Shown: positions 21,204 to 32,437, counted from the first letter of the stretch. The stretch is DNA of 64,000 nt from Candidatus Endomicrobiellum porotermitis (GCA_031289055.1 JAITQE010000002.1:1-64000); one strand, 5' to 3'. Notes: generated by a model not told the origin, from the letters alone. Numbers and translations: made by a program.

Positions 21204-22541
21204 ATGAAACTATTTGGCACGGATGGCATTAGGGGAGACTCTTCTAAATTCCCGTTTGATAATTCCACTCTTAATATCATAGGTCGTTCTATAGCCGAAG
21301 TTTTAGACGTAAATAAGAGTATTCTTATTATTCGCGATACTAGAGAATCAGGCAAAAGGATACAAGCGAAACTTTCTGAAGGCATGTCTGTGGCGGGAAC
21401 AAAAACAGTGTTTGGAGGCGTTATGCCGACGCCTGCGGCTTTGGTGCTTTTAAAAAAAGGGAAAGCCCGCGCGGCAGTTGTTATATCTGCAAGCCATAAC
21501 CCTTATATGGACAACGGAATTAAAATTTTTAATTCTAACGGACATAAACTTTCAGAATCAATAGAAGAAAAAATAGAAGCAAAGATAAATAAACACATCG
21601 CTTCAAAAGACATTTTTCCAAGAAAAAAGATTTCCTTAAAAGAAAATTCAAAACTTATAAAGTTTTACGAAAATTTTATTGTAAAAAATTTCTCAGGCAA
21701 GAAACTTAAAGGCAAGACCATAGTTTTGGATTGCGCTAACGGCGCTTCTTATAAATGTGCTCCGCGTATTTTAAAAAGACTGGGCGCAAGCGTCGTAACG
21801 TTAAACGCTAATCCTGACGGTAAGAATATAAATTTAAATTGCGGTTCTTTACACCCGCAATCTCTGTGTAAAGCCGTAAAAGAATATAACGCTTTTTGCG
21901 GATTTGCTTTTGACGGAGATGCCGATAGATTGATATGCGTTGATGAAAACGGCGTAATAAGAGACGGAGATTATTTTTTATCTTCAATGTCGGTATGGTT
22001 GAAGAGCAAAAAGAAGCTTAAAAACAATATTTTAGTTTCAACCGTTATGGCAAATATTGGATTGTCCCGCGCTTTAAAGAGAGAAAAAATAAAAGTTATA
22101 TCTTCTAAAGTCGGCGACAGATACGTTATGGAAGATATGAGGAAACATAAAGCCTCGTTTGGCGGCGAGCAGTCGGGACACTTTATATTTAAAGATATAT
22201 TAGCTACTGGCGACGGAGTCTTGAGTTCTGTTATGATTCTTTCGGCTTTGAGCGGCACAAGCAAAACGATGTCGGAGTTCATGAACGTTATTGAGAAGTG
22301 TCCACAGGTTTTGGTAAATAGAAAGCTAACGAAAAAAGTTCCTATTGAAAACCTTCCTAAGTCTTATAATCTAATAAAAGCTTGCGAAAAATCTCTCGGT
22401 TCCGATGGACGCGTGCTTGTAAGATATTCGGGTACGGAAAATCTTTTGAGGGTTATGGTTGAAGGTAAAGACGTTGACGAGATTCGGTCTATTGCCGAAA
22501 GCATAGCCGACTCGGTTGAGAAGGAGACGTTTCTACAATAA
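21204..22541 (+). CDS. glmM: Phosphoglucosamine mutase
   Basis: 'MKLFGTDGIRGD', 'VVISASHNPYMDNGIK', 'FDGDADR', 'RYSGTENLLRVMVEG'. Confidence 0.97.
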   Translation: MKLFGTDGIRGDSSKFPFDNSTLNIIGRSIAEVLDVNKSILIIRDTRESGKRIQAKLSEGMSVAGTKTVFGGVMPTPAALVLLKKGKARAAVVISASHNPYMDNGIKIFNSNGHKLSESIEEKIEAKINKHIASKDIFPRKKISLKENSKLIKFYENFIVKNFSGKKLKGKTIVLDCANGASYKCAPRILKRLGASVVTLNANPDGKNINLNCGSLHPQSLCKAVKEYNAFCGFAFDGDADRLICVDENGVIRDGDYFLSSMSVWLKSKKKLKNNILVSTVMANIGLSRALKREKIKVISSKVGDRYVMEDMRKHKASFGGEQSGHFIFKDILATGDGVLSSVMILSALSGTSKTMSEFMNVIEKCPQVLVNRKLTKKVPIENLPKSYNLIKACEKSLGSDGRVLVRYSGTENLLRVMVEGKDVDEIRSIAESIADSVEKETFLQ

Positions 22542-22557
22542 TCGGAGAGGCGCAAAG

Positions 22558-23295
22558 ATGATTAAATTAGGCGTAAATATTGACCATATAGCTACGTTTA
22601 GGCAGGCTCGCGGAGAGGGCGTTCCGTCTATTATTGAAGCCGCTCTTGTGTGCGAAAAAGCCGGCGCCGACGGAATTACCGTTCATTTAAGAGAAGACAG
22701 AAGACATATTCAAGACTACGACGTTTATAGCTTGCGGGAAGTTTTAAAAACTAAATTAAATTTGGAAATGGCTGCGACTGAAGAAATTCTTAGCGTCGCC
22801 TTGGACGCTAAACCGGACTCCGTATGTATGGTTCCGGAAAAAAGAGAAGAGCTTACCACCGAAGGCGGTCTTGACGTTAAAAATAACAAAAAAAATATTT
22901 CTAGCATTGCGTCTAAGCTTAAAAAAGCTGGAATCGCGGTCAGTATATTTGTCAATGCGGATTTGGAACAAGTCGCCGCTTGTTCTGAAGTAGGGGCGGA
23001 CGCGGTTGAACTGCATACTGGAAAATATTCTTTACTTTTTAGAGAAAGCGGTGCTTCGTCTAGCGAATGTAAAGACGAGCTTAAAAGAATTGCCGAAGCT
23101 TCAAAGGAAGCGAGTAAAAGAAAGCTTATATTGAACGCCGGACACGGACTTGATTACGAGAATGTAGGTCAAATCTGTAAAATTCGCGGAATGAATGAGT
23201 TTAATATAGGATTTTCAATAATCTCAAAAGCAATATTTAATGGTCTTCAAAAGGCTGTTTTTGATATGAAAAGTCTTATAGAAAAGAACTCGTAA
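22558..23295 (+). CDS. pdxJ: Pyridoxine 5'-phosphate synthase
   Basis: 'LGVNIDHIATFRQARGEGVPSIIEAALVCEKAGADGITVHLREDRRHIQDYDV'. Confidence 0.97.
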   Translation: MIKLGVNIDHIATFRQARGEGVPSIIEAALVCEKAGADGITVHLREDRRHIQDYDVYSLREVLKTKLNLEMAATEEILSVALDAKPDSVCMVPEKREELTTEGGLDVKNNKKNISSIASKLKKAGIAVSIFVNADLEQVAACSEVGADAVELHTGKYSLLFRESGASSSECKDELKRIAEASKEASKRKLILNAGHGLDYENVGQICKIRGMNEFNIGFSIISKAIFNGLQKAVFDMKSLIEKNS

Positions 23296-23321
23296 TTTAC
23301 TAAATTCAGAAAGGACTGCGT

Positions 23322-25151
23322 ATGTGCGGGATAGTAGGCTATATAGGAAAGAAAAATGCCGTAGACGTAGTTCTTGACGGATTAAAAAAACTTGAATATA
23401 GAGGATACGATTCCTCAGGCATCGCTGTTGTTAAAGACGGGCGGCTGCAGATCAGACGAAGCGTGGGCAAGTTAAAAAACCTTGAAGAAAATATAGAGAA
23501 AAGACCTTTAAAAGCCAATATATCCATAGGTCATACTCGTTGGGCTACGCATGGGAAACCGTCAGAAGAAAACGCTCACCCGCATACGGATCCGACCAAA
23601 AGCATAGTTATAGTTCATAATGGGATAGTAGAAAATTATGCCGAATTAAAATCAGGACTTGAAAAAGAAGGCAAAGAATTTAAATCTGAAACCGATACCG
23701 AAGTAATAGCCCATCTTATAAAAAAATATTACAAAGACACTTTGCATTGCGCGGTTAGGAAAACTCTTAAAGAAATAAGGGGTTCGTATGCACTTGGCGT
23801 AATATGTAAAGACGAGCCCAATAAAATAGTTTGCGCAAGACAAGACGCTCCTCTTATAATTGGCGTAGGAAAAGGGGAGAATTTTTTAGCTTCAGATATT
23901 TCAGCGTTGCTTTCTTACGCGCGAGATATGATCTTTCTTGAAAATGGCGATATCGCTGAATTGACGTCTGACAAAATAATAATAACCGATACTGAAAATA
24001 ACGTAAAGAATAGAGAAGTGAAAAATATAAAATGGGATTGTGTGCAAGCCGAAAAAGAAGGCTATAAACACTTCATGCTTAAAGAAATATACGAACAGCC
24101 CAGAACTATAGAGGATACTTTCAGAGGCAGAATTTATCCCGACGAAGGACGCGTTTATATTGAAGAAGTCAAACTGTCAAAAGAAGACGTTAAAAATATA
24201 TCAAACGTTTATATTGTCGCTTGCGGAACCGCTTATCATTCCGGGCTTGTTTCAAAATTTCTGTTTGAAAATTTTGCAAAAATACCGACGGAAGTTGATA
24301 TAGCGTCGGAGTTTAGATACAGAGAGCCTATTTTAAACGAGAAGACGCTTGTTATAGTCGTTTCTCAATCGGGAGAAACGGCGGACACTTTAGCGGCTCT
24401 AAGGCTTGCTAAGAGCAAAGGCTGCGTAACATTAGCGGTTTGCAATGTTGTCGGATCTAGCATAAGCCGCGAGGCTGATCACGTAGTTTACACTCGCTGC
24501 GGTCCGGAAATAGGCGTTGCGTCTACAAAAGCTTTTACCGGGCAGCTTACGGCTCTTTATATACTTGCATTAGATTGGGCGCGCAAAAAAGAAAGTCTTT
24601 CAAAAGAAAAGTTAAAAAAATATTTAAAAGAATTATGGGAAGTGCCGGTAAAAATAGGAAATTTTTTAAAGCAAGCTGAAAACGTTTATGAAGTTGCCAA
24701 GAAATTTGCCCATAAAAAAGATTTCTTATATTTAGGCAGACATATAAATTATTCCATCGCTTTAGAAGGCGCTTTAAAACTTAAAGAACTTTCTTATATA
24801 CACGCCGAAGGTTACGCCGCCGGTGAAATGAAGCACGGTCCTATAGCTTTGATTGACGATGATATGCCAGTGGTTTCTATAGCCGTTAAAAGCAGAATTT
24901 ATGAAAAAATAAATTCAAATATTGAAGAAGCGAAAGCCAGAGGCGGTATTATTATAGTAATAGCAAGCGAGTCTGACAAAGCCATCGCAGATAAGGGATA
25001 CAGCGTAATATACGTTCCTGATTGCGACGAGTTTGTTTCCCCTATTTTGTCTGTAATTCCGCTTCAACTTTTGGCCTATTATGTGTCGGTGGCGCTAGGT
25101 TGCGACGTTGACCAGCCTAGAAATCTAGCCAAATCGGTTACAGTTGAATAA
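23322..25151 (+). CDS. glmS: Glutamine--fructose-6-phosphate aminotransferase
   Basis: 'MCGIVGYIGKK', two SIS domains, C-terminal 'DQPRNLAKSVTVE'. Confidence 0.98.
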   Translation: MCGIVGYIGKKNAVDVVLDGLKKLEYRGYDSSGIAVVKDGRLQIRRSVGKLKNLEENIEKRPLKANISIGHTRWATHGKPSEENAHPHTDPTKSIVIVHNGIVENYAELKSGLEKEGKEFKSETDTEVIAHLIKKYYKDTLHCAVRKTLKEIRGSYALGVICKDEPNKIVCARQDAPLIIGVGKGENFLASDISALLSYARDMIFLENGDIAELTSDKIIITDTENNVKNREVKNIKWDCVQAEKEGYKHFMLKEIYEQPRTIEDTFRGRIYPDEGRVYIEEVKLSKEDVKNISNVYIVACGTAYHSGLVSKFLFENFAKIPTEVDIASEFRYREPILNEKTLVIVVSQSGETADTLAALRLAKSKGCVTLAVCNVVGSSISREADHVVYTRCGPEIGVASTKAFTGQLTALYILALDWARKKESLSKEKLKKYLKELWEVPVKIGNFLKQAENVYEVAKKFAHKKDFLYLGRHINYSIALEGALKLKELSYIHAEGYAAGEMKHGPIALIDDDMPVVSIAVKSRIYEKINSNIEEAKARGGIIIVIASESDKAIADKGYSVIYVPDCDEFVSPILSVIPLQLLAYYVSVALGCDVDQPRNLAKSVTVE

Positions 25152-25180
25152 GTTTTGCTTTGTATTTTGAATTTACGCTC

Positions 25181-25227
25181 GCGGAATAATTTTAAGGATT
25201 TTTCTTAGCAAAAATCTTAAAATCCGC
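25181..25227. repeat. Imperfect inverted repeat/stem-loop downstream of glmS
   Basis: GCGGA-ATA-ATTTTAAGGATTTTT-CTTAGC-AAAAATCTTAAAA-TCCGC; arms pair with a small bulge; no clean U tract follows. Confidence 0.5.
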
Positions 25228-25444
25228 CGTTCTAATTTTTGGAAGTCGTTTTGTCAGCAAAAGCTTAAATTTTTTTACTCTCTGCGGCTGTTATTATGTC
25301 TTTGCCCTCATACTGAACTTGATTTGTCGTCTCAGGCAATAGATTGAGGGTCAATCTCGCGACGACAACCCTCGCGCTGTTGTCGTTTGGCAAAAGCCGA
25401 AATCTCTATTTGAGCGCGCGTTAAACGCTGTTAAAGAGGTTGAA

Positions 25445-25780
25445 ATGAACATAGGCATAGATATAGAAGAAGTTAAAAGATTTGATAAATATGCGAAAGA
25501 TAAAAAGTATCTTGAACGCGTGTTTTCAAAAGAAGAAGTATTATATTCTTTGCCTAAAAAAAACGCCTCGCAGCATTTGGCCGCCCGTTTTGCAGCTAAA
25601 GAAGCCGTATGGAAGGCGCTTAGCGCAAAAGATAAAAAACTTTCCGTTACGGATATTTCCGTAAGAAATAATAAAGACGGCAAACCTCAAGTTTACATAA
25701 AAAATAAAAAATACGGGAGAATAGACGTATCCTTGTCTCATACGAAAAAATACGTCGCCGCGGTTGCGGTCGCTTTTTAA
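25445..25780 (+). CDS. acpS: Holo-ACP synthase
   Basis: 'IGIDIEEVKRFDKYA', 'FAAKEAVWKAL', 'VSLSHTKKYVAAVAVA'. Confidence 0.93.
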   Translation: MNIGIDIEEVKRFDKYAKDKKYLERVFSKEEVLYSLPKKNASQHLAARFAAKEAVWKALSAKDKKLSVTDISVRNNKDGKPQVYIKNKKYGRIDVSLSHTKKYVAAVAVAF

Positions 25781-25784
25781 CGTT

Positions 25785-26618
25785 ATGAAGAAACAAGAAA
25801 TTAAAAATTTCATTTGCAAATTAAAAAGAAAACCCGACGGCCACAAGTATGATTTTGGGCACGTTTTGGTTGTCGCAGGCTCTAAACTTATGCCGGGAGC
25901 CGGAGCTTTGTGTTGTTTGGGAGCAATGTATTGCGGAGCGGGTCTTGTAACATACGCCGTCAAAGAAGATTTTTTAATTCAAGCTTGCTCTTTGTCTAAA
26001 CCGGAAACAATATTTCACGTATATAAAACTGCCGCAAATATTGTTAAATACGCGAAGTTGAGAAAAGTTACGTCTCTAGTCATAGGACCCGGACTTAAAT
26101 CGGATTATAAATTCGTTCATAAGATTATTTTTTCAGTTAACGCTCCTATAGTTTTGGACGCGTCGGGTCTTGCTGTTTTTAACGGTATTTCTGGCAAGCT
26201 TAAAGACGTAAAGTCTAAACTTATATTAACGCCGCACTTGGGAGAATTTTCCAATCTTTTAAATATTTCAAGCGAGGCTGTAAGAAACAATAGAGAAAAA
26301 GTAGTCGCGGAATTTGCAAGGGAAAATCATCTTACGTGCGTCTTAAAAGGTAAAAATACGATTGTCGCTTCAGATGGGAGAGTTTATATAAATAACACAG
26401 GGACGCCCGCGATGGCTACGGCGGGAAGCGGCGACGTTTTGAGCGGCATGATAGCCGCGTTTGTAAATATTGGCGACGATATTTTTGATGCCGTAAAATT
26501 CGCCGTGTTTGTTCACGGATTAGCGGGGGAATTGTCTGAGAAAGAAAAATGCCAAGCAAGCGTCGTCGCAAGCGATATAGCTGAAAATATTCATAGAGTC
26601 GTAAAACAAGTTTCATAA
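25785..26618 (+). CDS. nnrD: ADP-dependent NAD(P)H-hydrate dehydratase
   Basis: 'HVLVVAGSKLMPGAGALC', 'NNTGTPAMATAGSGDVLSGMIAAF'. Confidence 0.92.
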   Translation: MKKQEIKNFICKLKRKPDGHKYDFGHVLVVAGSKLMPGAGALCCLGAMYCGAGLVTYAVKEDFLIQACSLSKPETIFHVYKTAANIVKYAKLRKVTSLVIGPGLKSDYKFVHKIIFSVNAPIVLDASGLAVFNGISGKLKDVKSKLILTPHLGEFSNLLNISSEAVRNNREKVVAEFARENHLTCVLKGKNTIVASDGRVYINNTGTPAMATAGSGDVLSGMIAAFVNIGDDIFDAVKFAVFVHGLAGELSEKEKCQASVVASDIAENIHRVVKQVS

Positions 26619-26644
26619 CGATTATACGGATATATGGAGACAAA

Positions 26645-26935
26645 ATGGATTTTGAAAGAAAAATTATAGAAAACAGAAGACTCGTACATAAAAATCCAGA
26701 GCTTGGCGGAAAAGAATTTAAAACTGCAAAATTTATCAAGTCTAAACTTAAAGAATTGAAAATTCCCTACAAAAGAGTCGGAGCTACGGGAGTGCTTGGC
26801 GTTATAAAAGGCAAAACTTCTGGAAAAACAATAGCTTTAAGAGCTGATATAGGCGCTATTGGCGTTTCCGAATAGAACGACGTTGAAATATAGGTCGCAA
26901 AACGCTGGGATTATGCGCGCTTGCGGACATGACGC
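26645..26935 (+). pseudogene. Truncated M20-family amidohydrolase
   Basis: 'ENRRLVHKNPELGGKEFKTAKFIKSKLKELKIPYKRVGATGVLGVIKGKTSGKTIALRADIGAI' then stop/frameshift, 'YRSQNAGIMRACGHDAH' in another frame, then no more M20 sequence. Confidence 0.85.
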
Positions 26936-26988
26936 TCATAAGTGGTTATTCTTCCAAAAGATCCCGTTTGGATCTTTGCCTATTGGGC

Positions 26989-27477
26989 AATAGCGGAGTC
27001 GCGGCTTTTTCAAGAGACGCGGAGACCGCGAGCCAAGTTTGGAGCGCAGAAACTGGGTATGACGGAGATCCCGTTTATAGAGAATTTTACAGAGATTTAG
27101 GATATAATTGCGATTACGAATATATAAGGACTTACTTACATTCAGACGGTATTAGAAGGAATATAGGAGTAAAGTACCATAAAATTACAGGCAAAGTTGC
27201 ATTAGGCGACAAACATTCTTACGTTCCGCGGCAGGCAAGAATAACGGTGAAGGGTATCCCGAAGGTTTGGCAGGAGAAGAGATTCCTTTTAGGAGCAAGA
27301 ATAATAGCTGTTATTGACGCTTGTGACGCAATGACTTCAGACAGACCGTACAGAAAAGCGTTGGGAAAAGAATACGCGATTTCTGAATTAGAAAAAGGCA
27401 TGAACGCTCAATTTGACCCTAAAGTTGCCAAAGTCTTTATAGATATACTAAAATCTAAAACTACAGTAAGCGTATAG
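26989..27477 (+). pseudogene. Composite ORF: GH57/DUF1957 fragment joined to HD-GYP fragment
   Basis: 'NSGVAAFSRDAETASQVWSAETGYDGDPVYREFYRDLGYNCDYEYIRTYLHSDGIRRNIGVKYHKITGKV' (GH57-like), then HD-GYP C-terminus 'LGARIIAVIDACDAMTSDRPYRKALGKEYAISELEKGMNAQFDPKVAKVFIDIL' with alternate-frame 'GEGYPEGLAGEEIPF'. Confidence 0.75.
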
Positions 27478-27492
27478 GATTTGTTAAATCGT

Positions 27493-28194
27493 ATGAGCGG
27501 TATTTTATACGTAGTTCCAACCCCAATAGGCAATCTTGAAGATATAACCTTAAGAGCGTTAAGAATTTTAAAAGAGTGCGACTTTATAGCCTGCGAGGAT
27601 ACTCGACAGAGTCTAAAGTTGTTGTCGCGTTTTGAGATATCCAAGCCTTTAATAAGTTTTTATTCTTATAACCAGCGATATAGAGTCGGACAAATAACGG
27701 ATAAGTTGTCCGACGGGAAAAAAGTCGTTCTTATCTCGGATGCAGGGACTCCCGGAATTTCCGATCCAGGGTATATTTTAGTAAAAGAAGCAATAGAAAA
27801 AGGCGTAAAAACGGAAGTTTTGCCTGGCGCCAGCGCTGTTATAACCGCTTTGGTCGGGTCAGGGCTTCCTACAGACGGTTTTGTTTTCTGCGGTTTCTTG
27901 AAAAGAAAAACCGGCAAAATGAAAAAAGAGCTTGCGGAACTTATAAATTTAGAAAAAACGATAGTTTTTTACGAGTCTCCTCATAGAATGCTTAAAACGG
28001 TTGAAACATGCTTAGAAGTATTCGGTGAAAACGCTAAAATTTGTCTTGCCAGAGAGTTGACTAAAAAATTTGAAGAATTTATAAGAGGAACGATAAAAGA
28101 AGTATTGGAAGATATAAAAAATAGAAATAGTTTTCTCGGGGAGTTTGTTGTTTTAATATACCCTAAAAGCGATACGGAGAAAGAAATTGATTAG
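27493..28194 (+). CDS. rsmI: 16S rRNA (cytidine(1402)-2'-O)-methyltransferase
   Basis: '[34 protein letters not shown]', '[15 protein letters not shown]'. Confidence 0.96.
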   Translation: MSGILYVVPTPIGNLEDITLRALRILKECDFIACEDTRQSLKLLSRFEISKPLISFYSYNQRYRVGQITDKLSDGKKVVLISDAGTPGISDPGYILVKEAIEKGVKTEVLPGASAVITALVGSGLPTDGFVFCGFLKRKTGKMKKELAELINLEKTIVFYESPHRMLKTVETCLEVFGENAKICLARELTKKFEEFIRGTIKEVLEDIKNRNSFLGEFVVLIYPKSDTEKEID

Positions 28195-29209
28195 AGCGGG
28201 AATTATAGGAATAACCGGATACACTGGCGAAGAGCTTTTAAAGCTTCTTTCAAATCGCGATGACGTTAAGATAACTGGGCTTTACGGCAGGAGTTCGTCA
28301 GAGGAAAGAGATTTAAAAGATATTTATCCCGGATTTGCGGGTTTAAATTTAAAAGTTGAACCTTTGAATATAAGACAAATAGCAGGCAACTGCGATGTTG
28401 TTTTTCTAGCCTTGCCCCATGCTGTTGCTTTTGAAATAGCGCCGCAGCTTATTGAATCGGGCGTAAAAGTCATAGATTTGTCGGCAGATTTCAGATTAAA
28501 AATCGCCGCCGCGTATGAAAAATGGTATAAAGTAAACCATACGGCAAAAGATTACATAGGCAAAGCGGTTTACGGTTTATCTGAACTTAACAACAAAGAA
28601 ATTAAAAACGCGTTGTTAGTCGCAAATCCGGGTTGCTATCCTACAACCGTTATTTTAGGTTGCGCTCCGGCGATAAAAAACAAGTTTGTAGATTTAAAAG
28701 GGATAGTTATAGATTCTAAAAGCGGTATTTCAGGCGCAGGTAGAAAATCTGCTCTAGAATATTTTAAAAACGAACACCCAAACTTTAGAGCGTATAAAAT
28801 TGCCGGAAGTCACAGACATATTCCAGAAATAGAACAAGAGCTTTCAAATCTTTCTGGCGAAGAAGTAACCGTAAGTTTTACGCCTCACGTCATTCCTGTT
28901 GAAAGAGGAATGCTTTCAACTATTTATATAAATCTTAGACAAGACGTTAAGACGTCTGCGGTAATAGAAAAGTATAGAGAGTTTTATAAAGGCGGAGAAT
29001 TTGTAAAAGTTCTTGATGAAGACGTAATGCCAGGAATTAAAGACGTTGTAAACGCAAATTTTTGCGAGATAAGCGTTAAAATAGACGAAAGAGCAAAAAG
29101 GCTTGTTATAGTTTCAGTTATAGATAATTTAGTAAAAGGCGCTTCGGGACAGGCGGTTCAGAACATGAATCTTATGTTTGGTTTGCCAGAAACTGCAGGA
29201 CTGATATAG
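28187..29209 (+). CDS. argC: N-acetyl-gamma-glutamyl-phosphate reductase
   Basis: '[17 protein letters not shown]', '[14 protein letters not shown]', '[15 protein letters not shown]'. Confidence 0.97.
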   Translation: MIRAGIIGITGYTGEELLKLLSNRDDVKITGLYGRSSSEERDLKDIYPGFAGLNLKVEPLNIRQIAGNCDVVFLALPHAVAFEIAPQLIESGVKVIDLSADFRLKIAAAYEKWYKVNHTAKDYIGKAVYGLSELNNKEIKNALLVANPGCYPTTVILGCAPAIKNKFVDLKGIVIDSKSGISGAGRKSALEYFKNEHPNFRAYKIAGSHRHIPEIEQELSNLSGEEVTVSFTPHVIPVERGMLSTIYINLRQDVKTSAVIEKYREFYKGGEFVKVLDEDVMPGIKDVVNANFCEISVKIDERAKRLVIVSVIDNLVKGASGQAVQNMNLMFGLPETAGLI

Positions 29210-29222
29210 GAGAAAGTTCAAA

Positions 29223-30425
29223 ATGCTTCCAAAAGGGTTTAAAGTGGGCGGAATATGCTCAGGGTTGTCAAAAAAAGAAGAAAAGAAAGATTTGGCTATT
29301 TTTATTTCCGATGTTCCGTCTAGCGCGGCTGGCGTTTTTACACAAAACGTAGCGAAGGCTGCTCCTGTTCTTGTAGATATTAAAAGATTAAAAACCGGCG
29401 ATAAATTTTCAGGCGTTATAGCAAACTCGGGTTGCGCTAACGCTTGCACAGGAGTCAAAGGATTAGAAGACGCCGAGTATATCTGTTCGGTGGGCGAAAA
29501 TATTTTTGAACTGAATTCAGGCTCGTTGCTGTGCGCTTCTACGGGAGTTATCGGACAATATTTAAACATTTCAAAAGACGCCTTTCCTGAAAAGGTTAAG
29601 TTACTGAGAGACAACGTCGGCGCGTCTCTTAAAAATGAAGAAGAAGCCGTTCTTGCCGTAATGACTACTGACACGTTCATAAAAAAGCTTGAGAAAGAAG
29701 TTGTTTTTAAAAAAGGCAAAATTAAAATTTGGGGTTGCGTAAAAGGCGCGGGAATGATTCACCCTAGCTTGCGGGGGCTTCACGCGACAATGCTTTCGTT
29801 TATATTAACAGACGCCGCTATAGAAAGCTCCACTCTTCAAGAAATTTTGGAAAACTCTGCGGATAAATCTTTTAACTGCGTTTCAATTGACGGAGACACT
29901 TCCACAAACGACACCGTTATTGCTTTGGCAAACGGTCAAAGCGCAACAGGCAAATTATCTAAAGAAGATTTGACAATTTTTATAAAAGCTTTTGAGGAAT
30001 TGACCTTGGAGCTTGCCAAGTCTGTTGCCAAAGACGGCGAGGGCGCCACTAAGTTTATTGAAATTGAAATAAAAAACGCCGAAACAAAAAAAGATGCAAG
30101 ACTTATAGCTGCTACTATCGCAACTTCTCCGCTTTTTAAAACAGCCATGTTTGGCTCCGACGCCAATTGGGGCAGGATTATTGCCGCCGCAGGCAGAGCG
30201 GGAGTATCTTTTGAGTTAAATAAAGTTAATATATATATTGGCAGTATTCATACTTTTAAAAACGGCTTTGCTTTAAATTTTTCTGAAGAAGACGCTAAGA
30301 AATCTCTTTCTGAGAAGGAAATTAAAGTGATTGTGGATTTGAGTATAGGCAACGAGTCAAGCAAGTATTATACGTGCGATTTTTCATATGGTTACATACG
30401 CATCAACGGCGACTACCGCTCATGA
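29223..30425 (+). CDS. argJ: Glutamate N-acetyltransferase/amino-acid acetyltransferase
   Basis: 'GVIANSGCANACTG', 'MLSFILTDAAI', 'GDTSTNDTVIALANG'. Confidence 0.97.
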   Translation: MLPKGFKVGGICSGLSKKEEKKDLAIFISDVPSSAAGVFTQNVAKAAPVLVDIKRLKTGDKFSGVIANSGCANACTGVKGLEDAEYICSVGENIFELNSGSLLCASTGVIGQYLNISKDAFPEKVKLLRDNVGASLKNEEEAVLAVMTTDTFIKKLEKEVVFKKGKIKIWGCVKGAGMIHPSLRGLHATMLSFILTDAAIESSTLQEILENSADKSFNCVSIDGDTSTNDTVIALANGQSATGKLSKEDLTIFIKAFEELTLELAKSVAKDGEGATKFIEIEIKNAETKKDARLIAATIATSPLFKTAMFGSDANWGRIIAAAGRAGVSFELNKVNIYIGSIHTFKNGFALNFSEEDAKKSLSEKEIKVIVDLSIGNESSKYYTCDFSYGYIRINGDYRS

Positions 30426-30534
30426 TGAAAGCTTGTTTTTAAAACACATATTGAACAACGCGTCTTTCGCCGCCGCAGGCGTTATCGGATAGGATATGCG
30501 CGCTTTTATAGCTTGCCGTAAAAAGATAAATATT

Positions 30535-31143
30535 ATGACTTTAAAATTTTCTGCGAGAGAATCTGATTCCCATAAAAAAACAGCTGAAATAATAAAAACC
30601 GGCGGCGTGGCTATAGTTCCTACGGAAACGGTGTACGGTTTTGCTGTTGACGCTTTTAATATTGACGCTCAAAAAAAAGTTTATAAGATTAAAGGAAGAA
30701 GTCAAAAAAAACCTCTAATTCTAATGACGACTAATATTGAAAGCGTTAGACTACTTGTTGATATTCCAAAAAAAGCGTTTGAAATCGCCAAAAGGTTTTG
30801 GCCTGGTCAATTAACGCTTATATTTCCTACTACCGAAACAGGCAAAATGGTGTCTGGCGGAAGGAAAGACTTGGGAGTAAGAATTCCCGATAGCGAGTTT
30901 ATGCTTAAACTGCTTAAAGATATAAAAAAACCTATTTTTACCACGTCGGTAAACGTTTCAAACAAAAAAAGCGCAAAGAGTTCTAAAGATGTTTTAGAAT
31001 TTGATGGGATAGCCGACATTATAGTGGACGGCGGACAATGTAAGTTTTCTTTCGAGTCTACGGTTATAGATATGGTACAATTTCCGTACGTTATTTTAAG
31101 AAAAGGCTGTTTAGACGCTAACGAGTTGTTAAAGTATATATAG
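30535..31143 (+). CDS. tsaC: L-threonylcarbamoyladenylate synthase (Sua5/YrdC/TsaC)
   Basis: '[20 protein letters not shown]', '[14 protein letters not shown]', '[11 protein letters not shown]', 'STVIDM'. Confidence 0.92.
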   Translation: MTLKFSARESDSHKKTAEIIKTGGVAIVPTETVYGFAVDAFNIDAQKKVYKIKGRSQKKPLILMTTNIESVRLLVDIPKKAFEIAKRFWPGQLTLIFPTTETGKMVSGGRKDLGVRIPDSEFMLKLLKDIKKPIFTTSVNVSNKKSAKSSKDVLEFDGIADIIVDGGQCKFSFESTVIDMVQFPYVILRKGCLDANELLKYI

Positions 31144-31157
31144 TTTACGGGGAAAAA

Positions 31158-32408
31158 ATGGAAAATGTAAAGAAAAATGATTCTGAAATTTACGATTTAT
31201 TGGCAAAAGAATTAAAAAGACAGAGAGAGACCATAGAGCTTATAGCTTCGGAAAACATAGCTTCTCAGTCGGTTATGGATGCTCAGGGGTCTTGCTTGAC
31301 AAATAAATATGCGGAAGGTTATCCTGGAAAAAGGTATTATGGCGGCTGCGAGTTTGTTGACGTTGTTGAAAACATAGCTATTGAGCGCGCAAAAAAACTT
31401 TTTAACGTTAACTTCGCAAACGTTCAGCCTCATTCTGGCGCTCAGGCAAATTTTGCCGCGCAGTTTGCTCTTCTAAAACCCGGCGAAACTATTATGGGGT
31501 TGAGCCTTTCTCACGGCGGGCATTTAACGCACGGCAGTCCTTATAATGTTTCAGGAAAATGGTTTAGCGTAGTTTCTTACAATGTTAAAGAAGACACGGG
31601 CCGTATAAATTACGATGAAATGGAAAAACTCGCTTTAGAGCGTAAACCTAAACTGATAATTAGCGGCGGTAGCGCTTATTCAAGAATTTGGGATTGGAAA
31701 AGAATAGGCGAGATTGCTAAAAAAGTCGGGGCTTATCATATGAGCGATATGGCTCATTACGCGGGGCTTATAGCCGCCGGCATATACCCTTCTCCCGTAC
31801 GACACGCCGACATAACAACTACAACAACGCACAAAACTTTACGAGGTCCTCGCGGAGGGTTAATTTTAACAAACAGCGAGGAAATTGCAAAAAAAATAAA
31901 TTCGGCGGTTTTTCCAGGAGAGCAAGGCGGACCTTTGATGCATGTTATTGCCGCCAAAGCTGTGGCTTTTGGTGAAGCTCTTAAACCCGAATTTAAAGAA
32001 TACCAGAAACAAGTTTTGATAAATTCCAGAAGACTTGCTCAGGAATTGGAGCAAGGGGGACTCAAGATCGTTTCCGGCGGCACTGATTCCCATGTGTTTT
32101 TAGTTGACTTAAGACCGTTAAATGTCAAAGGAAATGTTGCTCAAGAGACATTAGAGAGAGCCGGTATAACTCTAAATAAAAATGGAATTCCTTACGATAC
32201 TGAGAAACCGACAATAACTTCAGGGATCAGAATCGGCTCTCCTGCGGTTACCGCAAGAGGTATGAAAGAGCTTGAGATGATAAAAATAGCTCAATCAATA
32301 GTAAAAGTTCTTAAAAACATTGATAATGACAAGGTCATTTCAGAAGTTAGAGAGAATATGTTAAAACTTTGCCAAGAGTTTGCTATATACAAAGATTTAC
32401 AGTATTAA
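31158..32408 (+). CDS. glyA: Serine hydroxymethyltransferase
   Basis: '[41 protein letters not shown]', '[14 protein letters not shown]'. Confidence 0.98.
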   Translation: MENVKKNDSEIYDLLAKELKRQRETIELIASENIASQSVMDAQGSCLTNKYAEGYPGKRYYGGCEFVDVVENIAIERAKKLFNVNFANVQPHSGAQANFAAQFALLKPGETIMGLSLSHGGHLTHGSPYNVSGKWFSVVSYNVKEDTGRINYDEMEKLALERKPKLIISGGSAYSRIWDWKRIGEIAKKVGAYHMSDMAHYAGLIAAGIYPSPVRHADITTTTTHKTLRGPRGGLILTNSEEIAKKINSAVFPGEQGGPLMHVIAAKAVAFGEALKPEFKEYQKQVLINSRRLAQELEQGGLKIVSGGTDSHVFLVDLRPLNVKGNVAQETLERAGITLNKNGIPYDTEKPTITSGIRIGSPAVTARGMKELEMIKIAQSIVKVLKNIDNDKVISEVRENMLKLCQEFAIYKDLQY

Positions 32409-32437
32409 GCTTTAAGATTGTACGTTAATAGGCGTTT

